This document shows positions 63,431 to 64,000 of a DNA stretch of 64,000 nucleotides, in pieces (within the stretch, counting starts at the first letter, position 1; every line of letters starts with the position of its first letter). This DNA is from Marinicella gelatinilytica. GTDB taxonomy: Bacteria > Pseudomonadota > Gammaproteobacteria > Xanthomonadales > Marinicellaceae. The notes beneath the pieces were generated by a model. It did not search any database. It saw only the letters and a program-made list of their open reading frames with translations, and was not told the DNA's origin. The stretch is taken from the NCBI RefSeq assembly GCF_026410405.1, contig NZ_JAPMLN010000008.1, forward strand, positions 1 to 64,000. Reading direction: 5' to 3'. A program made the translations under genes and the position numbers.

Positions 63431-64000
63431 ATGGATAATTTATTAGATCAAATTCGTCAATGTCGCGTCTGCGAACAATATTTACCATTGGAACCCCGTC
63501 CGGTGGTGCAAGCCTCCAGTGGTAGTCGCCTTTTAATTATCGGCCAAGCACCGGGCACCAAAGTCCATGAAACAGGAATACCATGGAATGACCCAAGTGG
63601 TGATGAATTGCGTCGCTGGCTAAATATTGGACGGGATTTATTTTATAACCCAGAAGTCATTGCCATTGCCCCCATGGGTTTTTGTTATCCCGGTCGCGGA
63701 CGATCCGGCGATTTGCCGCCCAGGCCTGAATGCGCACCCTTGTGGCATCGGCCTTTGTTCAATCTCATGCCGAAAATAGAGCTTACTTTATTAATCGGCC
63801 AGTACGCACAAAATTATTATTTAAAAAACAAACCCAAAACCCTGACTGAAACAGTTCGCAATCGCCACGATTTTTTACCGAAGTATTTTCCGTTACCGCA
63901 CCCATCACCCCGCAACCGCTATTGGCGCATGCAAAATCCGTGGTTTGAGTCAGATGTTATTCCTGAACTCAGAGAATGCGTCAAGGCGTGTCGCATAAGA
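63431..64000 (+). CDS. Uracil-DNA glycosylase-family protein, partial
   Basis: 190 codons are visible with no stop; the gene continues past the window end. CRVCEQYLPLEPRPVVQASS, LLIIGQAPGTKVHETGIPWN (UDG motif region with the active-site GQAPG), LTLLIGQYAQNYYL and LPHPSPRN (His/Pro-Ser motif) match the widespread UDG-family proteins. Base-excision repair or a related role; exact substrate unknown. Confidence 0.88.
   Translation, partial: MDNLLDQIRQCRVCEQYLPLEPRPVVQASSGSRLLIIGQAPGTKVHETGIPWNDPSGDELRRWLNIGRDLFYNPEVIAIAPMGFCYPGRGRSGDLPPRPECAPLWHRPLFNLMPKIELTLLIGQYAQNYYLKNKPKTLTETVRNRHDFLPKYFPLPHPSPRNRYWRMQNPWFESDVIPELRECVKACRIR

Overview
The window looks like chromosome of a low-GC (roughly 40-45 %) gammaproteobacterium. 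The ahpC-ahpD pair, pxpABC, SbcB and tRNA-Arg read as gammaproteobacterial. The many secreted proteins ending in an IFxxGFE-type tail, and ITVTGSRI motifs outside TonB receptors, suggest a lineage near Marinicella or the Xanthomonadales. That placement is inference from gene style only, not from a database search.

Layout. 1-4.2 kb is accessory: a HEPN-like protein, a decayed REP-associated tyrosine transposase (RAYT) between inverted REP sequences, and small membrane or lipoproteins. 4.2-7.2 kb holds an antiporter-like protein and a secreted protein. 7.3-11.1 kb (minus strand) is an envelope-stress-type operon: vWA lipoprotein, ECF sigma factor, membrane-anchored anti-sigma-like protein and secreted CAP-domain protein. 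11.4-14.2 kb carries two small proteins and the ahpC-ahpD peroxide-defence pair. 14.6-21.2 kb has a TPR-GGDEF diguanylate cyclase, a coupled amidohydrolase/SDR pair, a REPIN, and cbpA-cbpM. 21.4-26.3 kb is a SAM-riboswitch-controlled methionine operon: metY followed by one 1133-residue protein that fuses homoserine O-acetyltransferase, aspartokinase and homoserine dehydrogenase. 26.4-35.9 kb contains two related membrane-anchored proteins, two proteins with IPTL-CTERM-like tails, a TPR-sulfotransferase and pxpABC (5-oxoprolinase).

36.1-36.8 kb is the oddest region: three tandem tRNA-Arg(UCG) units with a 233-bp period. Only the last is intact. The first two are interrupted in the T-loop by the same 75-bp chain of hairpins, and the first also has a D-arm insertion. 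36.9-39.5 kb holds a TPMT-like methyltransferase and an S9 peptidase. 39.6-45.0 kb is a mobile-element graveyard: two nearly identical intact RAYT elements, truncated relics, an IS3 element cut by one RAYT, and an M20 peptidase pseudogene.

45.2-64.0 kb is mostly housekeeping and envelope genes: a TonB-domain protein, M61 peptidase, deoxynucleoside kinase, DUF368 transporter, exonuclease I, pyruvate kinase, and a moxR-DUF58-transglutaminase operon. It also has nnrS behind an FNR-type promoter that looks leaderless, two DMT transporters, hemerythrin, an MgtC-like protein, DUF3185 and DUF1328 membrane proteins, a BON-domain protein, and the start of a uracil-DNA glycosylase-family gene that runs off the window.
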